A stretch of DNA of 64,000 nt, taken from Streptomyces kronopolitis (GTDB taxonomy: Bacteria > Actinomycetota > Actinomycetes > Streptomycetales > Streptomycetaceae). Location: assembly GCF_014646275.1 (NCBI RefSeq), contig NZ_BMND01000016.1, positions 98,074 to 162,073 on the forward strand, written 5' to 3'. Within the stretch, counting starts at the first letter, position 1; every line of letters starts with the position of its first letter. This document shows positions 8,051-16,508 of the stretch, one piece after another. The translations under genes were made by a program, and so were the position numbers. The notes beneath the pieces were generated by a model, which worked only from the letters and a program-made list of their open reading frames with translations, had not been told where the DNA came from and did no database searches.

Positions 8051-9034
8051 GTGGACGTTTCCCCTACCCTGTGGGCGCTGACCATTCTTGGTCTGTGCGT
8101 CCTGATCGCCGCCGATTTCTTCATCGGTGGCCGCAAACCGCACGAGGTCTCCCTCAAGGAGGCCGGAATCTGGACCGGTGTCTGGATCGCGCTCGCCGCG
8201 CTGTTCGGCGTCGGGCTGCTGCTGTTCGCCGGCACCGCACCGGCCGGTGAGTTCTTCGCCGGCTTCATCACCGAGAAGTCCCTGAGCGTCGACAACCTCT
8301 TCGTCTTCGTCCTGATCATGGCGAAGTTCGCGGTCCCGGCGATCTACCAGCAGCGGGTGCTGATGGTGGGTGTGCTGATCGCGCTGGTGCTGCGGGCCGG
8401 CTTCATCAGCGCCGGCGCCGCGATCATCGCCAACTTCTCCTGGGTGTTCTACCTCTTCGGCGCGTTCCTCATCTGGACCGCGTGGAAGCTCATCAAGGAG
8501 GCGCGCGCCGAGGAGGAGGACGAGGAGTTCGAGGAGAACCGCTTCCTGAAGATGGTCGAGAAGCGCTTCCCGTCGACCGACACCTACCACGGGACCAAGC
8601 TGTTCATCGTCGAGAACGGCCGGCGGCTGATGACGCCGATGCTGATCGTCATGCTGGCGATCGGTACCACCGACGTCCTGTTCGCGCTGGACTCGATCCC
8701 GGCGATCTTCGGTCTGACCCAGGACCCGTACATCGTCTTCACCGCCAACGCCTTCGCCCTGATGGGTCTGCGGCAGCTGTACTTCCTGATCGGCGGACTG
8801 CTGAAGAAGCTGGTCCACCTCTCGTACGGCCTGTCGATCATCCTGGGCTTCATCGGCGTCAAGCTGGTGCTGCACGCGCTGCACGAGTCCGGGGTGCCCG
8901 TTCCGGAGATCAGCATTCCGGTCTCGCTGGGCGTCATCTGCGCCGTGCTGATCGTCACCACGATCACCAGCCTGCGGGCCTCGAAGAAGCAGGCGGAGGG
9001 CGAGGCCGCGGTCAAGGAGGACAGCGGCGTCTGA
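8051..9034 (+). CDS. TerC family integral membrane protein (likely metal efflux)
   Basis: The 327-residue polytopic membrane protein begins VDVSPTLWALTILGLCVLIAADFFIGGRK and has about eight or nine hydrophobic segments. These include conserved SVDNLFVFVLI and TTDVLFALDSIPAIFGLTQDPYIVFTANAFALMGLRQLYF, whose acidic residues within membrane helices are the family hallmark. TerC proteins are associated with tellurite resistance and, more recently, with manganese export; the riboswitch candidate supports the manganese role. I chose the GTG because GGAGGAG lies 4 bases upstream; an earlier ATG at 8024 lacks a site. An acidic loop (EEEDEEFEENR) lies at about residues 156-166. Confidence 0.93.
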   Translation: MDVSPTLWALTILGLCVLIAADFFIGGRKPHEVSLKEAGIWTGVWIALAALFGVGLLLFAGTAPAGEFFAGFITEKSLSVDNLFVFVLIMAKFAVPAIYQQRVLMVGVLIALVLRAGFISAGAAIIANFSWVFYLFGAFLIWTAWKLIKEARAEEEDEEFEENRFLKMVEKRFPSTDTYHGTKLFIVENGRRLMTPMLIVMLAIGTTDVLFALDSIPAIFGLTQDPYIVFTANAFALMGLRQLYFLIGGLLKKLVHLSYGLSIILGFIGVKLVLHALHESGVPVPEISIPVSLGVICAVLIVTTITSLRASKKQAEGEAAVKEDSGV

Positions 9035-9058
9035 GGCCGCCGCCCGCCCGGATGCCAC

Positions 9059-9103
9059 GACGGCGCCCGGCCCGCTCCGAGGGGGAGCGGGCCGGGCGCC
9101 GTC
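9059..9103. terminator. Strong bidirectional hairpin terminator
   Basis: A near-perfect 20-bp stem (arms 9059-9078 and 9084-9103, loop GAGGG) lies between terC and the convergent hydrolase gene. There is no T tract, as is usual in Streptomyces. Confidence 0.85.
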
Positions 9104-9120
9104 CGGTGGGTGCCGCTCGC

Positions 9121-9777
9121 CTACCAGCCGCGCTCGCGCCACTGCGCGAGCTGCGGCCGCTCCGCACCGAGCGTGGTGTCGTTGCCGTGGCCCGGATACA
9201 CCCAGGTCTCGTCCGGCAGCCGGTCGAACAGCTCGCGCTCCACATCGTCGATCAGCCGGACGAAGTTCTCGGCGCTGCCGAAGGTGTTGCCGACGCCGCC
9301 GGGGAACAGGCAGTCCCCGGTGAACAGATGCGGGGCGCCGTGCGGGTCGTCGTAGACCAGCGCGATGCTGCCCGGGGTGTGCCCGACCAGATGACGCGCG
9401 GTCAGCTCGACCCGGCCGACGGTGAGCGTGTCGCCGTCGTCGACCGGCACCTCGGTGGGAACGGGGATGCCCTCGGCGTCGTACCGCCCGGCATACGTCC
9501 GCGCACCCGTCGCATCGACCACCTCGCGCAGCGCGCCCCAGTGGTCACCGTGCCGGTGCGTGGTGACCACCGAGGAGATGCCGCTGTCACCGATCAGGGC
9601 GAGAAGAGTGCGCGGCTCGGCGGCCGCGTCGATCAGCAACTGCTCATCGGTCGCCCGGCACCGCAGCACATAGGCGTTGTTGTTCATCGGACCGACCGCG
9701 ACCTTCGAGATCATCAGGTCGGTCAGCTCGTGCACGTCGGCCGGTCCGCCGACCTTCACTGCTCCGCTGTAGCCCAT
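9121..9777 (-). CDS. Metallo-beta-lactamase fold hydrolase
   Basis: The 218-residue zinc hydrolase resembles the glyoxalase II group. The metal motif HRHGDHWG (HxHxDH) lies near residue 95. Further ligands fall in RHLVGHTPGSIALVY, FTGDCLFPGGVGNT and VYPGHGNDTTLG. The order and length match hydroxyacylglutathione hydrolase-like proteins; actinobacteria use mycothiol, so the thioester substrate, if any, is not known. The next gene upstream on this strand is a mycothiol-dependent isomerase family protein ending 10 bases before this gene's start. That suggests co-transcription and a shared link to thiol chemistry (inference). Confidence 0.88.
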   Translation of the reverse strand: MGYSGAVKVGGPADVHELTDLMISKVAVGPMNNNAYVLRCRATDEQLLIDAAAEPRTLLALIGDSGISSVVTTHRHGDHWGALREVVDATGARTYAGRYDAEGIPVPTEVPVDDGDTLTVGRVELTARHLVGHTPGSIALVYDDPHGAPHLFTGDCLFPGGVGNTFGSAENFVRLIDDVERELFDRLPDETWVYPGHGNDTTLGAERPQLAQWRERGW

Positions 9778-9786
9778 GGGACCACT

Positions 9787-10530
9787 CTAGAGCGGCGGTA
9801 CGGCGGGCAGCTCGGAGCCATGGCTGTCGAGTTTGCCGCCGTCACCGCGTCCGGTGAGCCAGCCGACCAGCGCGGTCGCCGGGCCCGTCACGACCACCGG
9901 CGCGGCCTCGCCGCCCGCCGCGGCCTCCCACCGGCCGGTGCGCCACCGGCCGCCCTCGTCGGCCCGCAGCTCCAGGGCGGGCAGCTCCGGACGGCCCGCG
10001 AACTTGACCGTGCACAGAAAGGCCAGCTCGCTGTCGACGAAGGCGGGCGACAGCTGGTCGACGGTGTGGCCGATGCCGAGGTCGACGTGGTGCAGCTCGA
10101 CCTCCGTCAGCCGCCGCATCGGCAGCCGGTCGGCCCGCTCGACGACGCCGTTGCGCATCTCGACCTCGAACGGCCGGCGCGCCTCGGGCAGCGCCTCCAT
10201 GGCCGCGTCGAAGCGTGCCGCCGCCTCCTCCAGGTCCGCCAGCTGTGCCGCCAACGGGCGGGCGGCGCCCCGCTCGATGTCGCGATCGCGCGCCTCGCCG
10301 CTCGCGTACATCGGCGTCCGCACGTCCGTCCGCGCCCAGGTCAGGAGGTTGCCCAGGGCGTCCGCGTTGCGTGCCAGATGGGTCAGGACATGGCCGCGGG
10401 TCCAGCCGGCGAGCAGCGACGGCTCGGCGAGCGCCGCGTCGTCGAGCGTGCGCACCGAGGCCATGAGGCGGCCGGTGGCCTCGCGGACGGCTGCCACATC
10501 GCGGGGGAAGTCAGGCGGGTTGAGGGTCAT
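9787..10530 (-). CDS. Maleylpyruvate isomerase family mycothiol-dependent protein
   Basis: The 247-residue protein has the DinB-like four-helix N-terminal domain of the family. Histidines in WTRGHVLTHLARNADAL (about residues 44-60) and in LTEVELHHVDLGIGH (about 140-155) would hold the divalent metal. Characterised members use mycothiol to isomerise maleylpyruvate, but most Streptomyces paralogues have unknown substrates. The C-terminal SCP2-like part (residues 165-247) is present. No gentisate pathway genes are nearby, so I do not assign that reaction. It precedes the metallo-hydrolase gene by 9 bases. Confidence 0.85.
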   Translation of the reverse strand: MTLNPPDFPRDVAAVREATGRLMASVRTLDDAALAEPSLLAGWTRGHVLTHLARNADALGNLLTWARTDVRTPMYASGEARDRDIERGAARPLAAQLADLEEAAARFDAAMEALPEARRPFEVEMRNGVVERADRLPMRRLTEVELHHVDLGIGHTVDQLSPAFVDSELAFLCTVKFAGRPELPALELRADEGGRWRTGRWEAAAGGEAAPVVVTGPATALVGWLTGRGDGGKLDSHGSELPAVPPL

Positions 10531-10658
10531 GGTCCGACGCTAGCGCCGCCGGGGCGCCGGCGGGAGTGCGCCGTGCGCCGATCGGGGCGTGCGCGGGAGC
10601 GTGTCGGCCAGGGCGGGCGGCGCGCGACGGCCGGGCCGCCGGCGCCGCCCATGGGCGG

Positions 10659-12218
10659 TCAGGCCGCCCCGTCGTCCGGCGTGCCGAACCAGCGCCGGAG
10701 CGCGGCCGTCAGCGCGTCGCCGGTGTCCGGCCCGCCGGGGGAGTCCGCCGCCCAGGCGGTGCAGCCGTCCGGCCGTACCAGAAGGCCGGCCAGACCGGGC
10801 CGCCCGGGGCAGTCCGCGCGCAGCAGCCGTATCCGGGAGCCGTAACCCGTCGCGCGCCGGAGCACGCTGTCGTCCCCGGTGAGGTCGAGCAACAGCCCCT
10901 GGCCGTCCCGGAGCCGGTCGGCGAGCCGGGTGCCGTCGGAGAACTCCAGGTCGGGGGCGCTTCGGCCGGTCAGCGGATGGTCGCCGGGCAGGTCGTAGCG
11001 CTGCTGGACGCCGGAGATCTTCTTGGCGAAGAACGTGGTGGCGGCGGTCGTGCCGGCCAGTTCGGCGAGCACCCCGCGCAGCGCCCGGGCGTGCGACTCC
11101 GGCCGCATCAGCGCCACTTGGGCCCGGGCCCAGTCCAGCACCCACGCCCCCAGGGGATGCCGCTCGGCCGTGTACGTGTCGAGCAGCCCCTCCGGCGCCC
11201 AACCGCGCACCGTGGCGGCGAGCTTCCAGCCGAGGTTCAGCGCGTCGCCGATGCCGAGGTTCAGCCCCTGGCCGCCGAACGGCGCGTGCACATGCGCCGC
11301 GTCACCGGCCAGCAGCACCCGCCCCGAGCGGTAATCGGGCACCTGGCGTGCGTTGTCGGTGAACCGGGTCGCCGTGAGCACCTTGTGGATCCGCACGTCC
11401 GGCACCCCGGAGACCCTCCGCAGGGAGGCCTCCAACTCCTCGGCCGTGACCGGGGATTCGCGGTCCGCCGGCGGCCCGTCGAACTCCACGGTGAGCAGCC
11501 GGCCGGGCAGCGGGCCGTGGGCGTACGTCCCGGTCCCGGTCCAGTTCCACCCGGCTCCCAGCGCCTCGCCGCCGGTCAGCTCCACCAGGGCCTGCCGGCC
11601 GGTGATCTCGGGCGCCGTGCCGGGGAACGGGAAGCCGGCGAGCCGGCGCACCGTGCTGCGGCCGCCGTCGCAGCCCACCAGCCAGCCGGCCCGCAGCGAC
11701 CCGTCCGAGGTGTGCACGTGCACGCCGTCCGCAGCGGCGTCGAACCCGGTCAGGGTGGTGCCGCGGCGCAGGTCCACCCCGAGTTCGGCGGCCCGGACCT
11801 GGAGCAGCCGCTCCAGGTCCGCCTGTGCCACGAGACCGACCTCGGCGGCGGGCCCGGGGCCGTCGAAGTCCGGATCGGAGGAGTCCAGCAGGTCGCCGCG
11901 CAGCATGATGCCGGCGAAATGCCCGGCGAACCTCGCCGGCTGCCGCACCGGGGAGGCACCGGTGTCCCGGCGCTCGCGCACGAACGAGTCGAACTTCCCG
12001 AAGGCGGTGCGCTGCACCTCGGCCAGCGCGGGCAGCATCCCGCGGCGGTAGAAGGCCTCGGCGGCGGGGGTGTTGATCGACCCCGCCTTGATCGTGGTGT
12101 CCACCTCGGTCAGCCGTTCCAGGACGGCGACCGGGACACCGGCCAGTGCGAGTTCGCAGGCGAGCATCAGCCCCACCGGGCCGCCCCCTGCCACTACTAC
12201 GTCTACGTCATGGCGCAT
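10659..12218 (-). CDS. FAD-dependent aromatic monooxygenase (PheA/TfdB type)
   Basis: The ~519-residue flavoprotein hydroxylase starts MRHDVDVVVAGGGPVGLMLACELA, the FAD-binding GxGxxG Rossmann motif. WLVGCDGGRSTVRRLAG (the DG motif) follows near residue 180. RVLLAGDAAHVHAPFGGQGLNLGIGDALNLGWKLA (the GD motif) lies near 300. A thioredoxin-like C-terminal tail completes the usual architecture of phenol and polyketide hydroxylases and rifampicin monooxygenases. In-frame starts at 12236 (GTG) and 12224 (ATG) exist; none has a clear ribosome binding site. The gene is divergent from a TetR regulator with about 60 bases between them, so it is probably repressed by that regulator and induced by an aromatic compound (inference). 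Confidence 0.88.
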   Translation of the reverse strand: MRHDVDVVVAGGGPVGLMLACELALAGVPVAVLERLTEVDTTIKAGSINTPAAEAFYRRGMLPALAEVQRTAFGKFDSFVRERRDTGASPVRQPARFAGHFAGIMLRGDLLDSSDPDFDGPGPAAEVGLVAQADLERLLQVRAAELGVDLRRGTTLTGFDAAADGVHVHTSDGSLRAGWLVGCDGGRSTVRRLAGFPFPGTAPEITGRQALVELTGGEALGAGWNWTGTGTYAHGPLPGRLLTVEFDGPPADRESPVTAEELEASLRRVSGVPDVRIHKVLTATRFTDNARQVPDYRSGRVLLAGDAAHVHAPFGGQGLNLGIGDALNLGWKLAATVRGWAPEGLLDTYTAERHPLGAWVLDWARAQVALMRPESHARALRGVLAELAGTTAATTFFAKKISGVQQRYDLPGDHPLTGRSAPDLEFSDGTRLADRLRDGQGLLLDLTGDDSVLRRATGYGSRIRLLRADCPGRPGLAGLLVRPDGCTAWAADSPGGPDTGDALTAALRRWFGTPDDGAA

Positions 12219-12229
12219 GCACATGAGTG

Positions 12230-12257
12230 TAGTCACTAAAAAATTATGGCGACTAAA
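12230..12257. promoter_or_regulatory. Candidate TetR operator between monooxygenase and regulator
   Basis: TAGTC at 12230-12234 and GACTA at 12251-12255 form an inverted repeat across an A/T-rich centre. ACTAAA also occurs twice, 17 bases apart. The only AT-rich patch for kilobases lies exactly between the two divergent starts, as expected for an operator-promoter. Confidence 0.55.
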
Positions 12258-12277
12258 GATTGGCTAGAATTCCGGCC

Positions 12278-13003
12278 ATGGCGGACGAGGAGCGGCGCGG
12301 CGGCGCGCGGACGGCGGACGGGGTGCGGACCGGCGGCCCGCGAGGGGAGAGCGGCTTCGCCGGGGAGGACGGGCGGCTGACGCTGCGCGAGCGCAAGAAG
12401 CTGCAGACCCGGCAGCGGATCTCCGGCGAGGCCACGCTGCTCTTCATCGAGCGCGGATTCGACCACGTCACGGTCGCCGAGGTGGCCCGCGCCGCCGAGG
12501 TCTCGACGATGACGGTCTTCAACTACTTCCCGCGCAAGGAGGACCTCTTCCTGGACCGGATCCCCGAGGCGCGGGAGCTGATCACCCGCGCCGTCCGGGA
12601 GCGCGGCGCGGACCGCTCGCCGCTCGCCGCGCTGCGCGCGCTGATGCTCGGGCTGGTGGCGGAGCGGCATCCGCTGTCCGCGGTGGGGGAGGGGTTCGGG
12701 CGCTTCTGGCGCACGGTGCTGGACTCCCCGGCGCTGCGGGCGCGGGGCCGCGAGGCGCTGGAGGAGGTGGAGGGCGACCTCGCCGGGGTGCTCGCGGAGG
12801 CCGCGGGCGGCGAGCCGGACCGGCCCGGGCACGACGCCCGGCTGGCCGCGGCGCTGATCGTCGCGGGGGTGCGGGCGGCCGCCGCCGGCGCGCTGGCCCG
12901 GCAGCTCGGGGGTGACCCGGTGGACGCGACGGCCGTTGAGTACACGGAGGTGCTGCACCGCACGTTCAACGCGTTGGAGCGGGCACTGCCCGACCTCGCC
13001 TGA
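12278..13003 (+). CDS. TetR family transcriptional regulator
   Basis: The 241-residue protein has a ~38-residue Arg/Gly-rich N-terminal extension. The TetR helix-turn-helix follows (LRERKKLQTRQRISGEATLLFIERGFDHVTVAEVARAAEVSTMTVFNYFPRKEDLF, about residues 38-95). The C-terminal ligand and dimer domain is variable. It is divergent from the flavin monooxygenase, the common arrangement for a local repressor. A TTG at 12260 is in frame, but the ATG is the simpler start. The tail ends in an Ala-rich helix. Confidence 0.9.
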   Translation: MADEERRGGARTADGVRTGGPRGESGFAGEDGRLTLRERKKLQTRQRISGEATLLFIERGFDHVTVAEVARAAEVSTMTVFNYFPRKEDLFLDRIPEARELITRAVRERGADRSPLAALRALMLGLVAERHPLSAVGEGFGRFWRTVLDSPALRARGREALEEVEGDLAGVLAEAAGGEPDRPGHDARLAAALIVAGVRAAAAGALARQLGGDPVDATAVEYTEVLHRTFNALERALPDLA

Positions 13004-13266
13004 CGCGGGCGTTTCCGCAGCGTACGGGCGTGCGGGCGGGTCGGGAAGATTGTGCGGCCGCCACACGTTCGGGTGAAGAGGGCTTGCGACCTCTCAAAAT
13101 CGAATGCGCGTGCTATAAGCTCGTGCGTGGCATCCCGACAACAGTGCCGCGGCGGGCCCCCTACCCTGGAGCGGGGGCTCTTCCGCTCCGTCGCCTCTGC
13201 TCACCCACCGCGCGGCGGACGCGGGGCCGCGGCCCCCGCCCCCTTCCAAGAAAGGTGCCGACCGGC

Positions 13267-16200
13267 GTGGCCGACCGTCTCATCGTCCGTGGCGCTCGCG
13301 AGCACAACCTCAAGAACGTCTCGCTCGACCTCCCCCGCGACTCCCTCATCGTCTTCACGGGGCTCTCCGGGTCGGGCAAGTCCTCGCTCGCCTTCGACAC
13401 GATCTTCGCCGAGGGGCAGCGGCGTTATGTCGAGTCGCTCTCCTCCTACGCCCGGCAGTTCCTCGGGCAGATGGACAAGCCCGATGTGGACTTCATCGAG
13501 GGCCTGTCCCCCGCGGTGTCGATCGACCAGAAGTCGACCTCGCGCAACCCCCGCTCGACGGTCGGCACGATCACCGAGGTCTACGACTACCTCCGCCTGC
13601 TCTTCGCCCGTATCGGCAAGCCGCACTGTCCCGAGTGCGGGCGGCCGATCGCCCGGCAGTCGCCGCAGGCCATCGTCGACAAGGTGCTCGAACTCCCCGA
13701 GGGCAGCCGCTTCCAGGTGCTCTCCCCGCTGGTGCGCGAGCGCAAGGGCGAGTTCGTCGACCTCTTCTCCGACCTCCAGGCCAAGGGCTACAGCCGCGCC
13801 CGGGTGGACGGCGAGACGATCCAGCTCTCCGAGCCGCCGAAGCTGAAGAAGCAGGAGAAGCACACCATCGAGGTGGTCGTCGACCGCCTCACGGTCAAGG
13901 AGAGCGCCAAGCGCCGCCTGACCGACTCCGTCGAGACCGCCCTCGGGCTCTCCGGCGGCATGGTCATCCTCGACTTCGTCGATCTGGACGCGGACGACCC
14001 GCAGCGCGAGCGGATGTATTCGGAGCATCTGTACTGCGCCTACGACGACCTCTCCTTCGAGGAGCTGGAGCCCCGCTCCTTCTCCTTCAACTCGCCCTTC
14101 GGCGCCTGCCCCGACTGCACCGGCATCGGCACGCGCATGGAGGTCGACCCCGAGCTGATCATCCCCGACGAGGACCGCTCCCTCGACGAGGGCGCGATCC
14201 ACCCCTGGTCGCACGGCCACACCAAGGAGTACTTCGGCCGCCTGGTCGGCGCGCTGGCCGACGCCCTCGGATTCCGTACGGACATCCCCTGGGCAGGGCT
14301 GCCGGCCCGCGCCAAGAAGGCGCTGCTGCACGGCCACAAGACCCAGATCGAGGTGCGCTACCGCAACCGGTACGGCCGCCAGCGGGCCTACACCACCCCC
14401 TTCGAGGGAGCCGTGCCGTTCGTCAAGCGGCGGCACTCCGAGGCGGAGAGCGACAGCAGCCGGGAGCGCTTCGAGGGCTACATGCGCGAGGTGCCCTGCC
14501 CGACCTGTGAGGGCACCCGGCTCAAGCCGATCGTGCTCGCCGTCACGGTCCAGCAGAAGTCGATCGCCGAGGTCGCGGCCATGTCGATCAGCGACTGCGC
14601 CGACTTCCTGCGGGAGATGAGGCTCGACGCGCGGGAGAAGAAGATTGCCGAGCGGGTCCTCAAGGAGGTCAACGAGCGGCTGAAGTTCCTGGTCGACGTC
14701 GGCCTGGACTACCTCTCGCTGAACCGCGCGGCCGGCACCCTCTCCGGCGGCGAGGCCCAGCGCATCCGGCTCGCCACCCAGATCGGCTCCGGCCTGGTGG
14801 GCGTGCTCTACGTCCTCGACGAGCCGTCGATCGGCCTGCACCAGCGCGACAACCACCGGCTCATCGAGACCCTGGTGCGGCTGCGCGACATGGGCAACAC
14901 CCTGATCGTCGTGGAGCACGACGAGGACACCATCAAGATCGCGGACTGGGTCGTGGACATCGGCCCCGGCGCGGGCGAGCACGGCGGCAAGGTCGTGCAC
15001 AGCGGCCCGATGAAGCAGCTGCTCACCACCAAGGAGTCGATCACCGGCCAGTACCTGTCCGGCAAGAAGTCCATCGCGACCCCGGACATCCGGCGGCCCG
15101 CCGACCCGGCGCGGCGGCTGACGGTGCACGGCGCGAAGGAGAACAACCTCCGCGACATCGACGTCTCCTTCCCGCTCGGGGTGTTCACCGCCGTCACCGG
15201 CGTCTCCGGCTCCGGCAAGTCGACGCTGGTCAACGACATCCTCTACACCCACCTCGCGCGCGAGCTGAACGGCGCCAAGTCGGTGCCGGGGCGGCACACC
15301 CGGGTCGCCGGTGACGATCTGGTGGACAAGGTCGTCCATGTCGACCAGTCGCCGATCGGCCGCACCCCGCGCTCCAACCCGGCCACCTACACCGGCGTCT
15401 TCGACCACGTCCGCAGGCTCTTCGCGGAGACGATGGAGGCCAAGGTCCGCGGCTATCTGCCGGGGCGCTTCTCCTTCAACGTCAAGGGCGGCCGCTGCGA
15501 GAACTGCTCCGGCGACGGCACCATCAAGATCGAGATGAACTTCCTGCCGGATGTGTATGTGCCGTGCGAGGTCTGCCACGGGGCGCGCTACAACCGGGAG
15601 ACGCTGGAGGTCCACTACAAGGGCAAGTCCATCGCCGAGGTGCTGGACATGCCCATCGAGGAGGCGCTGAGCTTCTTCGAGGCGGTGCCCACCATCGCCC
15701 GGCACCTCAAGACGCTCCACGAGGTCGGCCTCGGGTACGTCCGGCTCGGGCAGTCCGCGCCGACGCTCTCCGGCGGTGAGGCGCAGCGCGTCAAGCTCGC
15801 CAGCGAACTCCAGAAGCGCTCCACGGGCAGCACGGTCTACGTCCTCGACGAGCCGACCACCGGTCTGCACTTCGACGACATCAGCAAGCTGATCAATGTG
15901 CTGTCCGGGCTGGTCGACAAGGGCAACACGGTGATCGTCATCGAGCACAACCTCGATGTGATCAAGACCGCGGACTGGGTCGTCGACATGGGCCCCGAGG
16001 GCGGCAACGGCGGTGGTCTGGTCGTCGCCGAGGGCACCCCGGAGGACGTGGCGTCGATCCCCGCCAGCCACACCGGCAAGTTCCTGCGGGAGATCCTCGG
16101 CGGCCGCGTCAGCGATGCGGCTCCGGCGGCGTCCGGCAGGAAGCCGGCGGCCAAGAAGTCCGCGGCGGCGAAGGCCCCCGCCAAGAAGGCCGCCGCGAAG

Positions 16201-16275
16201 AAGACCGCGGCCAAGAAGACGGCCGCTACGAAGACCGCCGCCACGAAGTCGACGGCGCGGGCCCGCCGGACCTGA
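13267..16275 (+). CDS. uvrA: Excinuclease ABC subunit UvrA
   Basis: This is the damage-recognition ATPase of nucleotide excision repair, which loads UvrB. The 1002-residue protein has two ABC modules. The first Walker A is GLSGSGKSS at 32-40 with signature LSGGEAQRIRLATQIGSGL; the second is GVSGSGKST at about 645 with LSGGEAQRVKLASEL. Zinc fingers are CPECG near 121, CPDCTG and CPTCEG in the first half, and CENCSG...CEVCHG in the second. The GTG start opens the canonical VADRLIVRGAREHNLKN. The protein ends in a ~45-residue Lys/Ala-rich tail (repeats of KKAAAKK and KKTAAKK), resembling histone H1/HupS tails and absent from E. coli UvrA. Unlike uvrB and uvrC, no TTGTCRGTG promoter is visible upstream. 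Confidence 0.97.
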   Translation: MADRLIVRGAREHNLKNVSLDLPRDSLIVFTGLSGSGKSSLAFDTIFAEGQRRYVESLSSYARQFLGQMDKPDVDFIEGLSPAVSIDQKSTSRNPRSTVGTITEVYDYLRLLFARIGKPHCPECGRPIARQSPQAIVDKVLELPEGSRFQVLSPLVRERKGEFVDLFSDLQAKGYSRARVDGETIQLSEPPKLKKQEKHTIEVVVDRLTVKESAKRRLTDSVETALGLSGGMVILDFVDLDADDPQRERMYSEHLYCAYDDLSFEELEPRSFSFNSPFGACPDCTGIGTRMEVDPELIIPDEDRSLDEGAIHPWSHGHTKEYFGRLVGALADALGFRTDIPWAGLPARAKKALLHGHKTQIEVRYRNRYGRQRAYTTPFEGAVPFVKRRHSEAESDSSRERFEGYMREVPCPTCEGTRLKPIVLAVTVQQKSIAEVAAMSISDCADFLREMRLDAREKKIAERVLKEVNERLKFLVDVGLDYLSLNRAAGTLSGGEAQRIRLATQIGSGLVGVLYVLDEPSIGLHQRDNHRLIETLVRLRDMGNTLIVVEHDEDTIKIADWVVDIGPGAGEHGGKVVHSGPMKQLLTTKESITGQYLSGKKSIATPDIRRPADPARRLTVHGAKENNLRDIDVSFPLGVFTAVTGVSGSGKSTLVNDILYTHLARELNGAKSVPGRHTRVAGDDLVDKVVHVDQSPIGRTPRSNPATYTGVFDHVRRLFAETMEAKVRGYLPGRFSFNVKGGRCENCSGDGTIKIEMNFLPDVYVPCEVCHGARYNRETLEVHYKGKSIAEVLDMPIEEALSFFEAVPTIARHLKTLHEVGLGYVRLGQSAPTLSGGEAQRVKLASELQKRSTGSTVYVLDEPTTGLHFDDISKLINVLSGLVDKGNTVIVIEHNLDVIKTADWVVDMGPEGGNGGGLVVAEGTPEDVASIPASHTGKFLREILGGRVSDAAPAASGRKPAAKKSAAAKAPAKKAAAKKTAAKKTAATKTAATKSTARARRT

Positions 16276-16297
16276 CCCCGGCGAGCACGCTCCCGGA

Positions 16298-16338
16298 ACG
16301 GGCCGTCACCGCACTCCCCAGGGGCGGTGGCGGCCCGT
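16298..16338 (+). terminator. Hairpin terminator after uvrA
   Basis: ACGGGCCG-t-CACCGC pairs with GCGGTG-g-CGGCCCGT across an 11-base loop, 23 bases after the uvrA stop. Confidence 0.7.
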
Positions 16339-16460
16339 CGCGGCACCGGGCAGCGGACCCCCGGGCACGGTGGCGGTTGGTCGCCGCACAAGGTGGCGGA
16401 CCCCAGGAGCGCGCTGCCGCACCTGCTACGCCGTCGCCGTCTCCTGCGTGGCCACCCTCA

Positions 16461-16508
16461 CCCCGCCACCTCCGCTACAACGCCACTCCGCTACCCCGCC
16501 ACCTCCGC
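16461..16508. repeat. 15-bp direct repeat near the end of the kinase gene
   Basis: CCCCGCCACCTCCGC occurs at 16461-16475 and again at 16494-16508, 33 bases apart. The second copy lies within the last codons of the kinase gene and the first just beyond its stop. Confidence 0.6.

Noticed and set aside
8482..10845. A 787-codon plus-strand frame across terC and two minus-strand genes
   Set aside because: Spans three well-supported genes and carries no recognisable motif.
13004..13266. SOS box or damage promoter before uvrA
   Set aside because: No TTGTCRGTG and no full LexA palindrome could be found.
13201..16071. A 956-codon open frame antisense to uvrA
   Set aside because: High-GC third-position bias opens the opposite strand; its translation has no family motifs and uvrA is certain.
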